From Candidozyma auris (Eukaryota > Ascomycota > Pichiomycetes > Serinales > Metschnikowiaceae): a stretch of 64,000 nucleotides of DNA. The DNA lies in the NCBI RefSeq assembly GCF_003013715.1, contig NC_072814.1, positions 2,108,001 through 2,172,000 on the forward strand. Reading direction: 5' to 3'. Each line of letters starts with the position of its first letter. The first letter of the stretch is position 1. The notes under the pieces were generated by a model. The model ran no database searches and was not told the origin of the DNA. It was given only the letters and a program-made list of their open reading frames with translations. A program made the translations under genes and the position numbers. Of this stretch, positions 25,902-35,521 are shown piece after piece.

Positions 25902-28406
25902 ATGAAGTTCTCCCATTCAATCCAATTTAATGCTGTTCCTGAATGGTCCTCAAAATATATATCCTACACTACGTTAAAGAAACTTATTTACTCTTTGCAA
26001 AGGGAGTCGTTACATAGGCGAAAGGGCGACAGTGAATCAGCTTATTTGATATCGAATGACCTATCTCAAGATAACCTGCCGTCAGAAGTCTTCAAAGCAG
26101 CGCTCGACGCTGAACTTTCTAAAATTGACGAGTTTTATAAGAAGCAAGAAGAGTTTATCTTCATCAGTATTGAAGATCTTCTTCGTGATATAGAATATTT
26201 CAAGAGTGATGTCGACGCCATGTGGATGCGGCGGAGGCCCAATCGAAAGCGTCATACATCAAAAGTGAGTGCCTCCAGTGGCTATGATGTATCGAATGGC
26301 GAAGCATATAGTGACGCTCATCTCGCATCTCAGACCAATTTAGATACCGATGGCAATTATACAAATGAAGACAATCTTGATGCAGAAGAGTCGAATGATG
26401 ACGATGAATTGCAGATCACTTCCTTTCCTGAAGATGAGGGCGCAGGTAGACGCAGAAAATCGTCTGTGGATGGACCCTACTATCCGACAACGTCTAGAGA
26501 CGGAATGATGTCGGACTTTGGGCAAGAATTGAACAGTCAGATCAACATTTTCTCAGAGTCTAGAATACTACTTCGAAAAAGAGTGATTGGTCTTTTCACG
26601 ACTCTCCTGGAGCTCAAGAGCTACATCGAGCTTAACAACACTGGGTTTAAGAAGGCTCTTAAGAAATTCGACAAATCTTTAGGAACAACATTAAAAGACC
26701 AGTACCTCGTGGAGTTGCCAAACAGGTCGTACATTTTTAAAAAATCGACATTAGAGTCTGTAAATAACAGACTTGATGACTTGATAAGAGGATATGCTCT
26801 AGTTTGCAATCATGGTGATGATTTGGAGCAAGCAAAATCAGAATTGTCTATTCACTTGAGAGAGCATGTGGTATGGGAGCGCAATACAGTTTGGAGAGAT
26901 CTTATCGGTATTGAACGCAAAAAGCAGTCTGCTCTTGCTCAAGACAGCAGTATGACTTTAGATGAAAAAAAGGGAGCCAACACGTCAAGTCTTACGTCAT
27001 CGATCAGAAGAAGTGCAATAATAAAGCTCACGGTAATTACAAGCACTTCCATCTTTCTTCTTGTGGTATCGCCATTCGAGGAGGTTGAGCAGCGCAATTG
27101 TTTCGCATTGCTCGTGTGTGCCTCGCTTCTATGGGCAACTGAATCGCTTCCCTTGTTTGTGACTTCACTCTTGATTCCATTGCTTATTGTGATACTTGGT
27201 GTTTTAAAAAACGATGATGGATCGCGGATGCAGACCGTTGACTCGTCGAAATATATTCTTGCATCGATGTGGAATTCAGTTATTTTGTTGCTTTTGGGAG
27301 GTTTCACACTTGCGGCTTCACTCACAAAATATCATATTGCGAAGTTGATGTCTACTTGGGTTTTATCCAAAGCGGGAACTAACCCCTCAGTCGTGCTCTT
27401 GACCGTGATGTCAATTGCATTATTCGCATCGATGTGGGTCTCGAATGTCGCTGCGCCAGTTCTTTGTCTCTCATTGATACAGCCACTCCTTAGAACGTTG
27501 CCAAAGGGCTCCGCTTTCGCAAGGGCTCTCATTTTAGGCATTGCTTTGGCATCAAATATTGGAGGTATGGCCTCTCCCATTGCTTCGCCTCAAAATATGA
27601 TAGCTATTGGTGCGATGGACCCGCAGCCATCTTGGGGTCAGTGGTTTGTGATATCAATGCCAATTTGCATCCTCTCTTTGGCCATGATATGGATGTTTTT
27701 GTTGCTTACATTTAGTTGCAATTCGAGGAACACACACTTAGTGGCAATTCGTACGATTGATGATAAATTTCTGGGTGTTCAACTTTACATTGTTATTGTC
27801 TCCGCTACAACCATATTTTTGTGGTGCATTGCATCGCGATTGGAAGGGATATTTGGAGAGATGGGAATCATTGCGCTTATTCCTTTGATTCTTTTCTTTG
27901 GGCCGGGCTTATTGACGACCGAAGATTTTAATAACTATCCATGGAATATAGTCGTCCTTGCTATGGGTGGCACAGCGTTGGGAAAAGCGGTTGCCTCTTC
28001 CGGTTTACTCGAGACAATCGCGCTTTCAATACAGAAAGAGGTCGAAGATTTTTCTTTGTTTGGTGTGGTGCTATCTTTCGGGCTCTTAATTTTAACAGTA
28101 GCGACCTTTGTGAGTCATACAGTTGCTGCACTCATAGTTATACCGCTTGTTTCAGAAATTGGAAGCAAATTAGATGATCCCCATCCCAGGTTGTTGATCA
28201 TGGCGAGCGCCTTGTTATGCTCAGCAGCCATGGGTTTGCCGACTTCAGGTTTTCCTAACGTGACAGCCATTTGTATGACCGACGATCTCGGTAATGCATA
28301 TCTCAATGTGGGGACTTTCATTACAAGAGGTGTTCCAAGTTCATTCATGACATATCTTATCATTATTTCTATTGGGTATGCTACCATGAAGCTCATAGAC
28401 TTCTGA
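25902..28406 (+). CDS. PHO91: SPX-domain low-affinity phosphate transporter, Pho91 type
   Basis: 834 aa. An N-terminal SPX domain (about residues 1-330) starts MKFSHSIQFNAVPEWSSKYI and contains ELNNTGFKKALKKFDKSL, the inositol-pyrophosphate-binding helix. A divalent anion:Na+ symporter (DASS/SLC13-like) membrane domain of about 12 helices follows, with NVAAPVLCLSLIQP, ASNIGGMASPIASPQN and SHTVAALIVIPL. The opening residues are closer to vacuolar Pho91 than to plasma-membrane Pho87/Pho90 (which start MRFSHFLKYNAVPEW). Expected role: phosphate export from the vacuole under SPX control. An acidic, Ser-rich loop (residues about 110-205) interrupts the SPX domain. Confidence 0.88.
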   Translation: MKFSHSIQFNAVPEWSSKYISYTTLKKLIYSLQRESLHRRKGDSESAYLISNDLSQDNLPSEVFKAALDAELSKIDEFYKKQEEFIFISIEDLLRDIEYFKSDVDAMWMRRRPNRKRHTSKVSASSGYDVSNGEAYSDAHLASQTNLDTDGNYTNEDNLDAEESNDDDELQITSFPEDEGAGRRRKSSVDGPYYPTTSRDGMMSDFGQELNSQINIFSESRILLRKRVIGLFTTLLELKSYIELNNTGFKKALKKFDKSLGTTLKDQYLVELPNRSYIFKKSTLESVNNRLDDLIRGYALVCNHGDDLEQAKSELSIHLREHVVWERNTVWRDLIGIERKKQSALAQDSSMTLDEKKGANTSSLTSSIRRSAIIKLTVITSTSIFLLVVSPFEEVEQRNCFALLVCASLLWATESLPLFVTSLLIPLLIVILGVLKNDDGSRMQTVDSSKYILASMWNSVILLLLGGFTLAASLTKYHIAKLMSTWVLSKAGTNPSVVLLTVMSIALFASMWVSNVAAPVLCLSLIQPLLRTLPKGSAFARALILGIALASNIGGMASPIASPQNMIAIGAMDPQPSWGQWFVISMPICILSLAMIWMFLLLTFSCNSRNTHLVAIRTIDDKFLGVQLYIVIVSATTIFLWCIASRLEGIFGEMGIIALIPLILFFGPGLLTTEDFNNYPWNIVVLAMGGTALGKAVASSGLLETIALSIQKEVEDFSLFGVVLSFGLLILTVATFVSHTVAALIVIPLVSEIGSKLDDPHPRLLIMASALLCSAAMGLPTSGFPNVTAICMTDDLGNAYLNVGTFITRGVPSSFMTYLIIISIGYATMKLIDF

Positions 28407-28683
28407 GTTTGATTTGATGATTTCCCATCACGAATGATGCCTAAGACTTCGCCAGACATGCATTGCGAAATAGACTCAATATACGTCTCAACCTTATTTT
28501 CATGAAATGATGAATTCAAAGAAACTCACTGAGAAGCATATCATATTCAAGAAACTCAGGGACAAGCTTGCCGGAATTTTCCTTGACCGCACTACAAACT
28601 ACGTTATCTTTCTAGACGCTTTACCAAAATAAAAATATGGTAATTATGGCTAAGCTATGAAGTTTGAAATACTATATCGACTT

Positions 28684-29009
28684 TTAACCGCCAATGGCGA
28701 CTGGCTGACCATTTTTTAACATTTGTAATGCTTTATCATCTAGATCACCAGAAGCTCCACATATGTTACACTTAAGGCCCTTGCCAAAGTAAAAAGGGAT
28801 GATAGGTATGAAGAACAAAGTAACCCAGTTGCTGGTTCTTACCGCAAAAGCTGATTGATTGTGACACCTGCCGCAATAACAAGGAATATTTCCTCCGTCA
28901 CTGAGTGGCTTGTTACTTTCCTTGACTGATCCGTCAGTACTTGATATTAAATAATGAAATTCGACTTTTTTGATTACTTACATCCAACGAGAAAGAAACA
29001 GAAATCCAT
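28684..29009 (-). CDS. Small zinc-ribbon membrane-type protein (two exons)
   Basis: Join of 28982-29009 and 28684-28925, giving 89 aa. Exon 1 (28 nt) encodes MDFCFFLVG, and splicing in phase 1 continues FKESNKPLSDGGNIPCYC. The mature protein has a hydrophobic N-terminus, a zinc-ribbon half CYCGRCHN (Cys25, 27, 30), the conserved-looking stretch NWVTLFFIPIIPFYFGKG (residues 42-59), and a second knuckle CNIC (Cys62, 65). This is the layout of a widespread fungal small zinc-ribbon family with a C-x2-C-H-N ... WFTLFFIP ... C-x2-C pattern; function unknown to me. Exon 2 alone has no ATG before the zinc ribbon, which is why the gene is easily missed. Tail-to-tail with PHO91. Confidence 0.82.
28926..28981 (-). 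other. Intron of the zinc-ribbon gene, 56 nt
   Basis: Read on the minus strand: donor GTAAGT, branch point TACTGAC (28933-28939), acceptor GGATCAG ending at 28926. Phase 1. Removing it joins two frames into one 89-residue protein. Confidence 0.82.
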
Positions 29010-29322
29010 AAGATACAAGAAGTGTTGGTTTGCGATTAACTAATTGCTGTAGTGTTCACATGCAGAAGGGAGCCTCACGAATTATTCTGACTGTACAAGA
29101 CTTTCGAAGAACCACTTCAATTACATCATCATATGATCTGACAATAATATTCATGCGACGCTGTGAAACAAGAGTGAGGTTGATTAAGTTCAAAAAAGTG
29201 CTTCTGCTATTGGCTAGGTGTCGATCTAAGATTTTTCGGAGCTTTTGATGTATCATACGGCGAGCTTATGTACACAACGTTAAACGACCTTCTATTTTCA
29301 TTTTAAACAAGCCCCTAGAGTA
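29010..29322. other. Divergent promoter zinc-ribbon gene / ENV10
   Basis: Short overlapping frames on both strands have no recognisable content. No motif assigned. Confidence 0.5.
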
Positions 29323-29745
29323 ATGGCATCACTGAATAGTAAAAAGGTGGCCAAGGCGAACCAGGCAACCTTAAAGACACTACACTTGACCTCATTTATA
29401 GTGAATTGCCTAGCATTGCTACTTCATTTTTCATTCAAGCGGCCTGCAACTCTTTGGCCGTACCTTCTCTTTTCCACACCCGCTTGGTTGTGCGAGTGTA
29501 TCTTGGAAAAGAGCGGAAGGCCAGCTTTTAGCAACGGCAAGTTCAGATCTTCGGATGATTTAAGCAGTGCGGGTCTCTACGAGTACTTGTTTGATTGCAT
29601 CTACCTAACATGGATATGCGTTTTTTTCATGCTTGTATTTGGATCTAATAAAGCATGGGTTTTGTATCTACTCTTACCCGCTTTTGCCTTATACAAGATA
29701 TTCACTTTATTTTCAACTTTGCAAAAACCACAGAGAAGTCAGTAA
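29323..29745 (+). CDS. ENV10: Env10/Snd2 (TMEM208-type) ER targeting protein
   Basis: 140 aa. Starts MASLNSKKVAKANQATLKTLH and has about three to four hydrophobic segments: FIVNCLALLLHFSF, TLWPYLLFSTPAWLCECILE, YLFDCIYLTWICVFFMLVFG and AWVLYLLLPAFALYKIF. The basic, Asn/Lys-rich N-terminus and the LYEYLFDCIYLTW block are typical of TMEM208/Snd2. In yeast Snd2 acts with Snd1 and Snd3 to insert proteins with central or C-terminal TM segments into the ER independently of SRP. The S. cerevisiae protein is 181 aa, so this copy is shorter at the C-terminus. Followed by BOL1 after 124 bases. Confidence 0.85.
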   Translation: MASLNSKKVAKANQATLKTLHLTSFIVNCLALLLHFSFKRPATLWPYLLFSTPAWLCECILEKSGRPAFSNGKFRSSDDLSSAGLYEYLFDCIYLTWICVFFMLVFGSNKAWVLYLLLPAFALYKIFTLFSTLQKPQRSQ

Positions 29746-29869
29746 TCGGTCTTCGGCAAGACTATGTCACCATTCAGGAGATCATTTAGACTTATGGATC
29801 GAGAAAGGTAGCGTGGGAGTGTGAAGCTAAAGACCGTAATGTATACAGCATGCAACAAAATCTTTTTCA

Positions 29870-30283
29870 ATGCTGACGACTTACGCCATGACCAAGGGCT
29901 TCTTTAGGAAGATTTTTATCACCAGAGGCTATAAGAATACAATTTTCAGAATAATGGAAAAAGATGGCCACCAAGGTGGGCCGGTAGAGAGACTGATTTT
30001 TATAAAGTTGTCAACTTTACTGCCGCAACAGTTAATAATAAAGAATGATTCACATAAGCATACCCATCACGCGGCCATGAAGAATGCAGCAAATCTTAAA
30101 GAATCACATTTTAGGGTTCAAATCATAAGTGATCATTTCAAGGGCAAGAGTTTGCCTGCTAGACACCGACTTGTTTACTCTCTTCTCGAAGACGAGTTCA
30201 AATCGCAAGGATTACATGCATTGCAAATGACAACGAGGACGCCCGAAGAAGAGGAACGCAGAGTTTCGAAAAAATCGCCTTGA
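29870..30283 (+). CDS. BOL1: BolA-family protein, mitochondrial Bol1 type
   Basis: 137 aa. The N-terminus (MLTTYAMTKGFFRKIFITRG) is basic and hydroxylated like a mitochondrial presequence. The BolA domain (about residues 38-125) contains NDSHKHTHHAAM, ESHFRVQIISDHFKGKSLPARHRLVYSLLEDEF and GLHALQMTTRTPEE. The His in the HxxHH region and the invariant RHR...Y helix are present. Bol1 works with Grx5 in mitochondria to protect 4Fe-4S cluster delivery to lipoate synthase and succinate dehydrogenase. GCV3, a lipoylated protein, is elsewhere in this window, but that is coincidental. Convergent with MYO2. An internal ATG at residue 29 is a possible alternative start. Confidence 0.88.
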   Translation: MLTTYAMTKGFFRKIFITRGYKNTIFRIMEKDGHQGGPVERLIFIKLSTLLPQQLIIKNDSHKHTHHAAMKNAANLKESHFRVQIISDHFKGKSLPARHRLVYSLLEDEFKSQGLHALQMTTRTPEEEERRVSKKSP

Positions 30284-30403
30284 ATCTGGGTATACTTCGG
30301 CTCTTTCGATTCACGTTTCTTTTACTTGATCGATTTAAGCGTTGTCATAATGTCAACGGTTTTCTTCGATAAAACTAGTTGGCTTCCAATATGTAGAATA
30401 AAC

Positions 30404-33400
30404 TTATTTACTTACCCCTTCACCATTAAAATCAATCTCCTGAGACGAAGACTTCTCTTCATCCGCAAAGCGGGCGACAGGATCATCCTGGGCGGAAGCA
30501 TTTTTAGCGACAAGTTCCACGATTCTTCGAATGACTGGAAGACTCAACCACGCTGGAACATAAGCTTCGACTCGAGAAAAGGGCCGCAAATTCACATCTC
30601 TAAAAGGGTCATCGAAATGGCCGTCTGTAGCAACGACCTCAAAGAGATCATCGCTCGATCCATCACTCATCTTGACTTTGTCTGCGACAGCTTGTAAGAC
30701 ATCTGGAGCTATCGGGGTCTCATACTCGGCGACGTAGTATTGAGATATCAACTTTTGTATTTGAATAGGCTTCAACGCGAAACAAATTTCGTATATGATA
30801 TCGATGTCTTCAGGAGTGTTCTTTCGAAGCTGAAGAAGCTTAGCGGCCTGTAGCAAATGATTCAAATGAGAAGAGCCTTCCTGAATATCATGACTCTTGC
30901 ACCACTCTTCAAGTCTTGTAACGTTGTAATTCAATTGCAAGCCACGTTTCCAAGATAAAAAATTTCTGCGCATTATCAAGTCGTTGAAGCATAGAGAATC
31001 AACGAACCTCAAAAGCTCGATGATGACGGCGTTCATCACTTCGACTTCTATGAAGTACGATTTCATCGACCAATACACGGTGTTGAAGAAAGAAAGTATG
31101 TCATCCATCTTATATTGAACACCTTGTGAGAAAACCTTGGCTAGGAAAGGAGAGCTTTCGGGAGCCATGAATCCAGGAAGCGATTGTGACATGACCACTG
31201 CCGAAACTGCCTTTTTCTCTAGGTCTTTCTCCATTTTCTTCATCCACATATTGTAAATATTGTACGAAAGAGATTCAAAGTCTTCCTTCACGACAGCCAC
31301 CAATTTCAAGTACTCATCGAACTCTTCCTTACTCATATCCCGAGACAATGAGTCGTTAGCAATGATAGTTTGTTGAGCATACGAAACAAATGAGTAAAGC
31401 TCATGAGTATTTGAAAGCCAGAAAGCACCATTCGAGATGACTTCCTCTTCTTTCAAGGCTGAGACAATGTGCTGAATTCCCGCCAAAACTTCCCCCAAAA
31501 ATTCCTCGCTTTCCCTTGTCAATCCAAGTCTCCACATATCAGAGAGAATGATAATAATGATCCGGGCAGGGAACAATACCTCCTTTCTTGTCAAATCCGC
31601 GGCAACACCAGATGGAGGGATTTTGAGTCCTTTGAGTAAACCTTCGACTATCTCCCGATGAAGTGAGCGAGTGTCACGCAACAACCTAAATAATTCATCG
31701 TTGATGTCGTCAACGTCAGCACTTTCATCATTTGAAACCGCAATTACAGAAACCGGTCTCTGTTGCTGATCGAGAGCATGCAGATAATTCCAAACTCCAG
31801 CACTACTATGTCTCTTGTTGCTGACATTTCGCATTCTCGACGAGTTCGATTGTGACTGTTGTGATTGAAGAGCTGAGAGTTGAGTTTGTAACAGTTCTAT
31901 GTGTGATTTCAAATCAACCTCAATTGTATCTCTCTTGACAAGAGCATCTCTAGCTTGATTGAGCTCCTCGATATTTTGTTTCACCTGATGACGAAGATCT
32001 GCTTGTTCCTTGATGAGTTCCTCGATTCTTATTTCCGCCTCATGATAATCCTTTTTAATGGTTGCTAATTCAGCATTTAATGAATCGATATCTCTTTGAT
32101 AAGACTCATTTTGAGAGTTGAACTTTTTAGAAAACTCTAGCTCCCGGGATTTCAAAGTTTCAGTCGCCGAATTTGACTGCCCAAGTAATTCCTTAAGACC
32201 ATTGATCTCTCTGACGAGAGCCTTATTGTCCTGAATCTTACCAGTCAACGACTGAGTGAGCTCGATAACCTTGTTTTCCAACTTATAAGATACCTCTTTC
32301 AAATGACTCACAGATTTAGCATCTTCTCTTAAGCTCAAAAGCTCTCGACGGGCCATTTTTCTCCTTACATGTGACTGTATCAAAACAACAGAGCTGCGCT
32401 TCTTGACGAACTCCTTACGAGAAAGATGGCGCCTAATGCCACTTTGAATGATTATGGCCGCTTTCTCATCTTTTCTCCTCGTATAAATTCGTCTGGATTG
32501 CACAGCTCTGAAAGCATTTTGAAGAGCGATGATACTTCCCATGGCACAGGAGACTCGTCTCCGCAAAAGACTTGCTCTCGCTAATGTCTGAATTGTGACT
32601 GCTGCTTCACGTTCCTTCTCAGCCTGAATTGCTGTTCTCGTACAGTGACCTCTTATCAAAGTTTGTAGTAGAACGAGGCTACACCTAATTTCCAAGTACC
32701 GCCTCCTGTAATAAACGCACTTGAGATTCTTTTGGATCATGACTGCAGATTTGTGGAGCTTATCTGAACGTAACTTTTCAAAATGAGCCAACATTCCCGC
32801 CTTGAAGAAAATCTTGGTATTACCCAACTGAAATTTGCTTGGATCACTAATGTTATCCGAGAGTATCTTATTGCATAGATCTGATACAGACTCTTGAGTT
32901 GTATTTCCACTCATAACTTTAAGCCATTCATGAGAGGGTAGTAAAATATGATATCTGTCTGCAAATTCAACATAAGTCCATCTTGATGGATATCCCGCAC
33001 AAGAAATTCGAATAGTTTCCAAAACACCGCAAGCCCTTAACTGCGACAAGACCATGAGTGAGTCGAACTCCCAGGCCTTTTTTTCTTCGTTTGGCTTGAT
33101 GCATCGAATATAGTGAACATTGGTAGAATTTATCGTTTTCATCAATTCGATGAGTGAGGTTTTGAATATGGATCCAAGAGTGGGTTTCTTCGATGAGATC
33201 CCTTTCCTGCTCAGAGACACGTTCGTCTCTAACTTCGCAGCGTTCTTATCAATGACCGAAATTACTTCCTTGAGTAAGTCGTTATTAGTTGCCTTCAAAA
33301 CCTCCAAATGTCCTTCGCCTACTGTGTCCCTATTTTTTTCGATGAAACCATCAATATCATATGTGACATCCAACGCGTAATGGCTAATTACGAATTTGGT

Positions 33401-35179
33401 TTGTCCAAACCTCGGCTTCTTGAACACATTGTCGGTGGGTGGCTTATCAAGAGTCTGGTACAACTTTTGTACCCAGGACTGGTCATTACCTGAAGGTAAT
33501 CTTGATTCTTCATCCAAAAGTGAGAGAACTCCGAGCTTGTTCTCGATGACATCAATGCATGGCTGATTGTCCGAAAATTCGATGAAAGACCATTCAATCT
33601 GTTCCCGAACATACTCTTCTTGTTCTAACTTGAAGACATGCTGATTGAACTCTTGTTGCAACTTCTCGTTCGCATAATTTATGCAGAATTGTTCAAAGGA
33701 ATTCTTTTCAAAGTGCTCAAAGCCATAGATGTCCAACACACCAATGAAGGAGGATACCCTCTCCGCGACATTGGAGGGGCATAAATCGCCATTGATATAA
33801 TCAATGAGCCAATCAAAGAGGGCAGCGTAGATGTACTTTGCAAATGAGTCTCTCGCAACGATAGCTTGCTTGTGACTCAAATTACTTACTATCTTTTCCG
33901 ATCTTGTGGTGATCTGCTTTTTGACACACCACTTGCTGAAGTCCGAAGCACTGATACCTAATAAAGAACAAGCTTTTGTTACGTTTGGCTCGTCAGTCGC
34001 AAGATATGCATCATTACGAGTGGATGCAATCTCTATATTACCAATGTGTAACATAGCAGCCAAGAGCTTGAAAATCTCTTTTTGCTTACTTTCATCAATG
34101 CCAATCAAGCTAAGAGATTCCTTTGTGGTTTGGAAATCCGCACGATCATCGACTCCGGGAATAGTGATGTCGCCACCTTGGTTTGTGTACTTAAATTCCG
34201 TGGCATTGGTCAAATTGAATTCTTTTTTTTCCTCAGCACTCATTCCTGAGAGCATCTGATAGAAAATGTGATAATTGCGCTCACCATGGGGTTGAAATAC
34301 GAGCCTTGATCTTTCCAAAAGGAATGTTCTGATACGTGCCCCGATGATGGAAGTTTGGTTGTCAAAAAGAATCTCCAAATACTTCCCAAATCTTGAGGAG
34401 TTATCATTTCTGGTTGTTTTAGCATTGCCGAAAGATTCCGTAATGGGGTTGGTAGCGAGAATCTGTTTTTCGACATCGGACATGTCAGATTTGTGTTCAG
34501 TTCCGACTTTACTTTCTAGCTCTGACTCCTCCTCAACCGTAGCAAAGTAACGCATAATATACTTTGCACTGACAGTTTTCCCAGCACCTGACTCACCACT
34601 GACCACAATCGTTTGATTCGCACCATCTCTTTTCATACAACGATAGGCATCCTCCGCAATAGCAAATAGATGAGGGTCAAGCTCACCTCTTGATCTTCCA
34701 GCATAAGCCTGGACAATATCTTGTGAGTAGAGCTGATCGACCTTTTGAAAAGGATTTGTGGCAATGAGAACAATACCTGAGTAAGTGTAAATGTTTAATT
34801 GAGAATACCGAACTTTGATCGCATGCAAAACAGCAGGTTCGTTCAAATAGGACAAAGATGTCAAATCTTCGGCGGCCTCTAAAATAGGTGGGTTTCTCAA
34901 GGGCGGCAAGTCATTGCTATCTTCAGAAAGCGACTCGGTGACAACAGTGTACTGCTTGCCATCCGTTTCCGTCGCAAATACAAGTGTAAATTTGCCTTCA
35001 TGCTCCTTATTTGAAATTACCTTCACGCCAACCCATCCAAGATCTTTGTCTGGATACCAACAGCGACTGAATGTTAGTAAATGATCGCAAATCGATGTAA
35101 GACAAGTCCATTATCTGTTTATACGAAAGCGAGATTGTCGATGTTATACATACGTTCCGATATCATAAGACGATACCAT
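30404..35179 (-). CDS. MYO2: Class V myosin heavy chain (two exons)
   Basis: Join of 35154-35179 and 30404-35066, giving 1562 aa. Exon 1 encodes MVSSYDIG plus two bases; splicing gives GTRCWYPDKDLGWVG, matching the Myo2 N-terminus. The long frame alone begins at an internal GTG. Motor domain: P-loop GESGAGKT at residues 166-173, switch region NDNSSRFGK, and IYGFEHFEKNSFEQFCINYANEKLQQ. Six IQ motifs (about 775-920) bind calmodulin and light chain, a coiled coil spans about 925-1110, and the cargo-binding DIL domain runs from about 1185 to the end (FLSWKRGLQLNYNVTRLEEW). It carries secretory vesicles, vacuoles and other organelles along actin cables. The cargo Snc and the track Act1 are also encoded in this window. 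Confidence 0.97.
35067..35153 (-). other. MYO2 intron, 87 nt
   Basis: Donor GTATGT, branch point TACTAAC (35073-35079), acceptor ATTCAG ending at 35067. Phase 2; splitting the Thr9 codon AC|T restores GTRCWYP. Confidence 0.92.
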
Positions 35180-35521
35180 CGAAAAAGCCTGATAGATGAA
35201 GACCTCGTAACTTTCCCGAAAAGTTAATCAAAATTTAAATATACCGAAAGCGGTGATTTGAAAAATTTGTACTGTACTATCGAGATCCTTGGAGAGCTTA
35301 CGACGTCGAAAGCAAGAAACAACACAAATGCAGGTTAGAAATTGGTATGTCGATGGTTTAAACTAGTAGGCAAATATGGTATGATGGTCAAATGTACCCG
35401 AGTTTATGAAATTATGTTTTGTACACGAAACAAAACCACCCTCAGAGCAGATCGTTGGACGCGACAGGATCACGTGCACAAGAAGACTGTATATAATCTA
35501 AATACGCGCGAATCGACCACT
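35180..35521. other. Intergenic, MYO2 promoter and CYB2 3' region
   Basis: No gene. One CACGTG E-box at 35471-35476, nearly 300 nt upstream of the MYO2 start. Confidence 0.5.

Noticed and set aside
35024..35026. GTG and TTG codons as starts of MYO2, CYB2, IPP1, FAU1, RSN1, HSP70 and the 7509 gene
   Set aside because: A downstream ATG or a spliced first exon matches the family N-terminus in the recognised genes; for the 7509 orphan the first ATG was preferred over TTG. Non-ATG starts are not needed.
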